A DNA stretch of 23,577 nucleotides, taken from positions 1-23,577 of the forward strand of contig JAFAGU010000166.1 in assembly GCA_019237595.1 (NCBI GenBank), given 5' to 3'. Origin of the DNA: Betaproteobacteria bacterium (GTDB taxonomy: Bacteria > Pseudomonadota > Gammaproteobacteria > Burkholderiales > SG8-39). Under the pieces are notes generated by a model, which was given only the letters and a program-made list of their open reading frames with translations, ran no database searches and had not been told where the DNA came from. Positions 23,497 to 23,577 of this stretch are shown here, piece by piece; position 1 is the first letter of the stretch, and the number at the start of each line of letters is the position of its first letter. Both the position numbers and the translations under genes were made by a program.

Positions 23497-23577
23497 GGTT
23501 TCTGCGCGGCGAAGAACGCGGCCATGCGCTCGACCTCGCCCGCGGAATAGCCGCGCGCCAGCTGCTGCATCACCGTC
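23493..23577 (-). CDS. fccA: Cytochrome c subunit of flavocytochrome c, C-terminal end (5' part outside window)
   Basis: Only 27 codons are in the window, ending TGA at 23495-23493. They give TVMQQLARGYSAGEVERMAAFF and then AAQKP, the closing helix of a class I c-type cytochrome, with a methionine placed like a haem ligand region. The stop overlaps the fccB start (ATGA). The pairing with FccB identifies it as the haem partner; no CxxCH is in view, so this is inference from position and end sequence. Confidence 0.7.
   Translation of the reverse strand, partial: TVMQQLARGYSAGEVERMAAFFAAQKP

Overview
The window is a gene-dense, high-GC stretch of ordinary bacterial chromosome. Gene content and order point to a betaproteobacterium: a phasin with a palindromic operator, a Prx-Grx fusion, an HrpA with the long C-terminal domain, purN followed by a DUF3108 protein and an RsmB-like methyltransferase, L28/L33 next to radC, coaBC-dut, and a FccAB flavocytochrome c pair. 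That phylogenetic call is inferred from gene families; there is no rRNA here to confirm it. I see no tRNA, rRNA, insertion sequence, prophage or CRISPR array. No gap between genes exceeds about 200 bases.

Layout. 1-4549 (+): the 3' end of riboflavin synthase, then hrpA and an EI24/CysZ-like membrane protein, each joined to the next by an ATGA stop/start overlap. 4550-6123 (+): a Prx-Grx fusion with its own promoter, then a CinA-like MoCF-domain protein that ends at a terminator. 6134-6807 (-): a phasin with a strong sigma70 promoter and a palindromic operator; its 3' end looks like a -1 frameshift site. 7004-9117 (+): cytochrome P450 overlapping a DMT exporter. 9105-11035 (-): gluQ coupled to an enolase-superfamily gene, whose 3' end overlaps the exporter's 3' end. 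11082-12157 (+): thioredoxin and pirin. 12242-16663 (+): dps, fumC, purN, DUF3108 and an RsmB-like methyltransferase, tightly packed. 16694-17986 (+): OprB-type porin. 18135-19307 (+): fatty acid desaturase, followed by a bidirectional terminator. 19373-20509 (-): rpmG, rpmB and radC. 20570-22212 (+): coaBC and dut. 22237-23577 (-): fccB and the 3' end of fccA.

Functionally the window is mostly housekeeping: riboflavin, CoA, purine and dUTP metabolism, the TCA cycle, RNA helicase and methyltransferase, and ribosomal proteins. Around these sit redox and stress genes (Prx-Grx, thioredoxin, pirin, Dps), polyhydroxyalkanoate granule biology (phasin), membrane lipid modification (desaturase) and periplasmic sulfide oxidation (FccAB).

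I found no clearly new multi-gene system. The most interesting signals are small. One is an in-phase A AAA AAG heptamer followed by a GC-rich hairpin at the end of the phasin gene, which would add a 46-residue tail with a strongly basic end. Another is a shared leader design (a CCTAGACTC element followed by an inverted repeat containing the Shine-Dalgarno) in front of two oxidative-stress genes 7.6 kb apart. The third is a family of TTTGTGC/GCACAAA dyads in the phasin-P450 divergent region.
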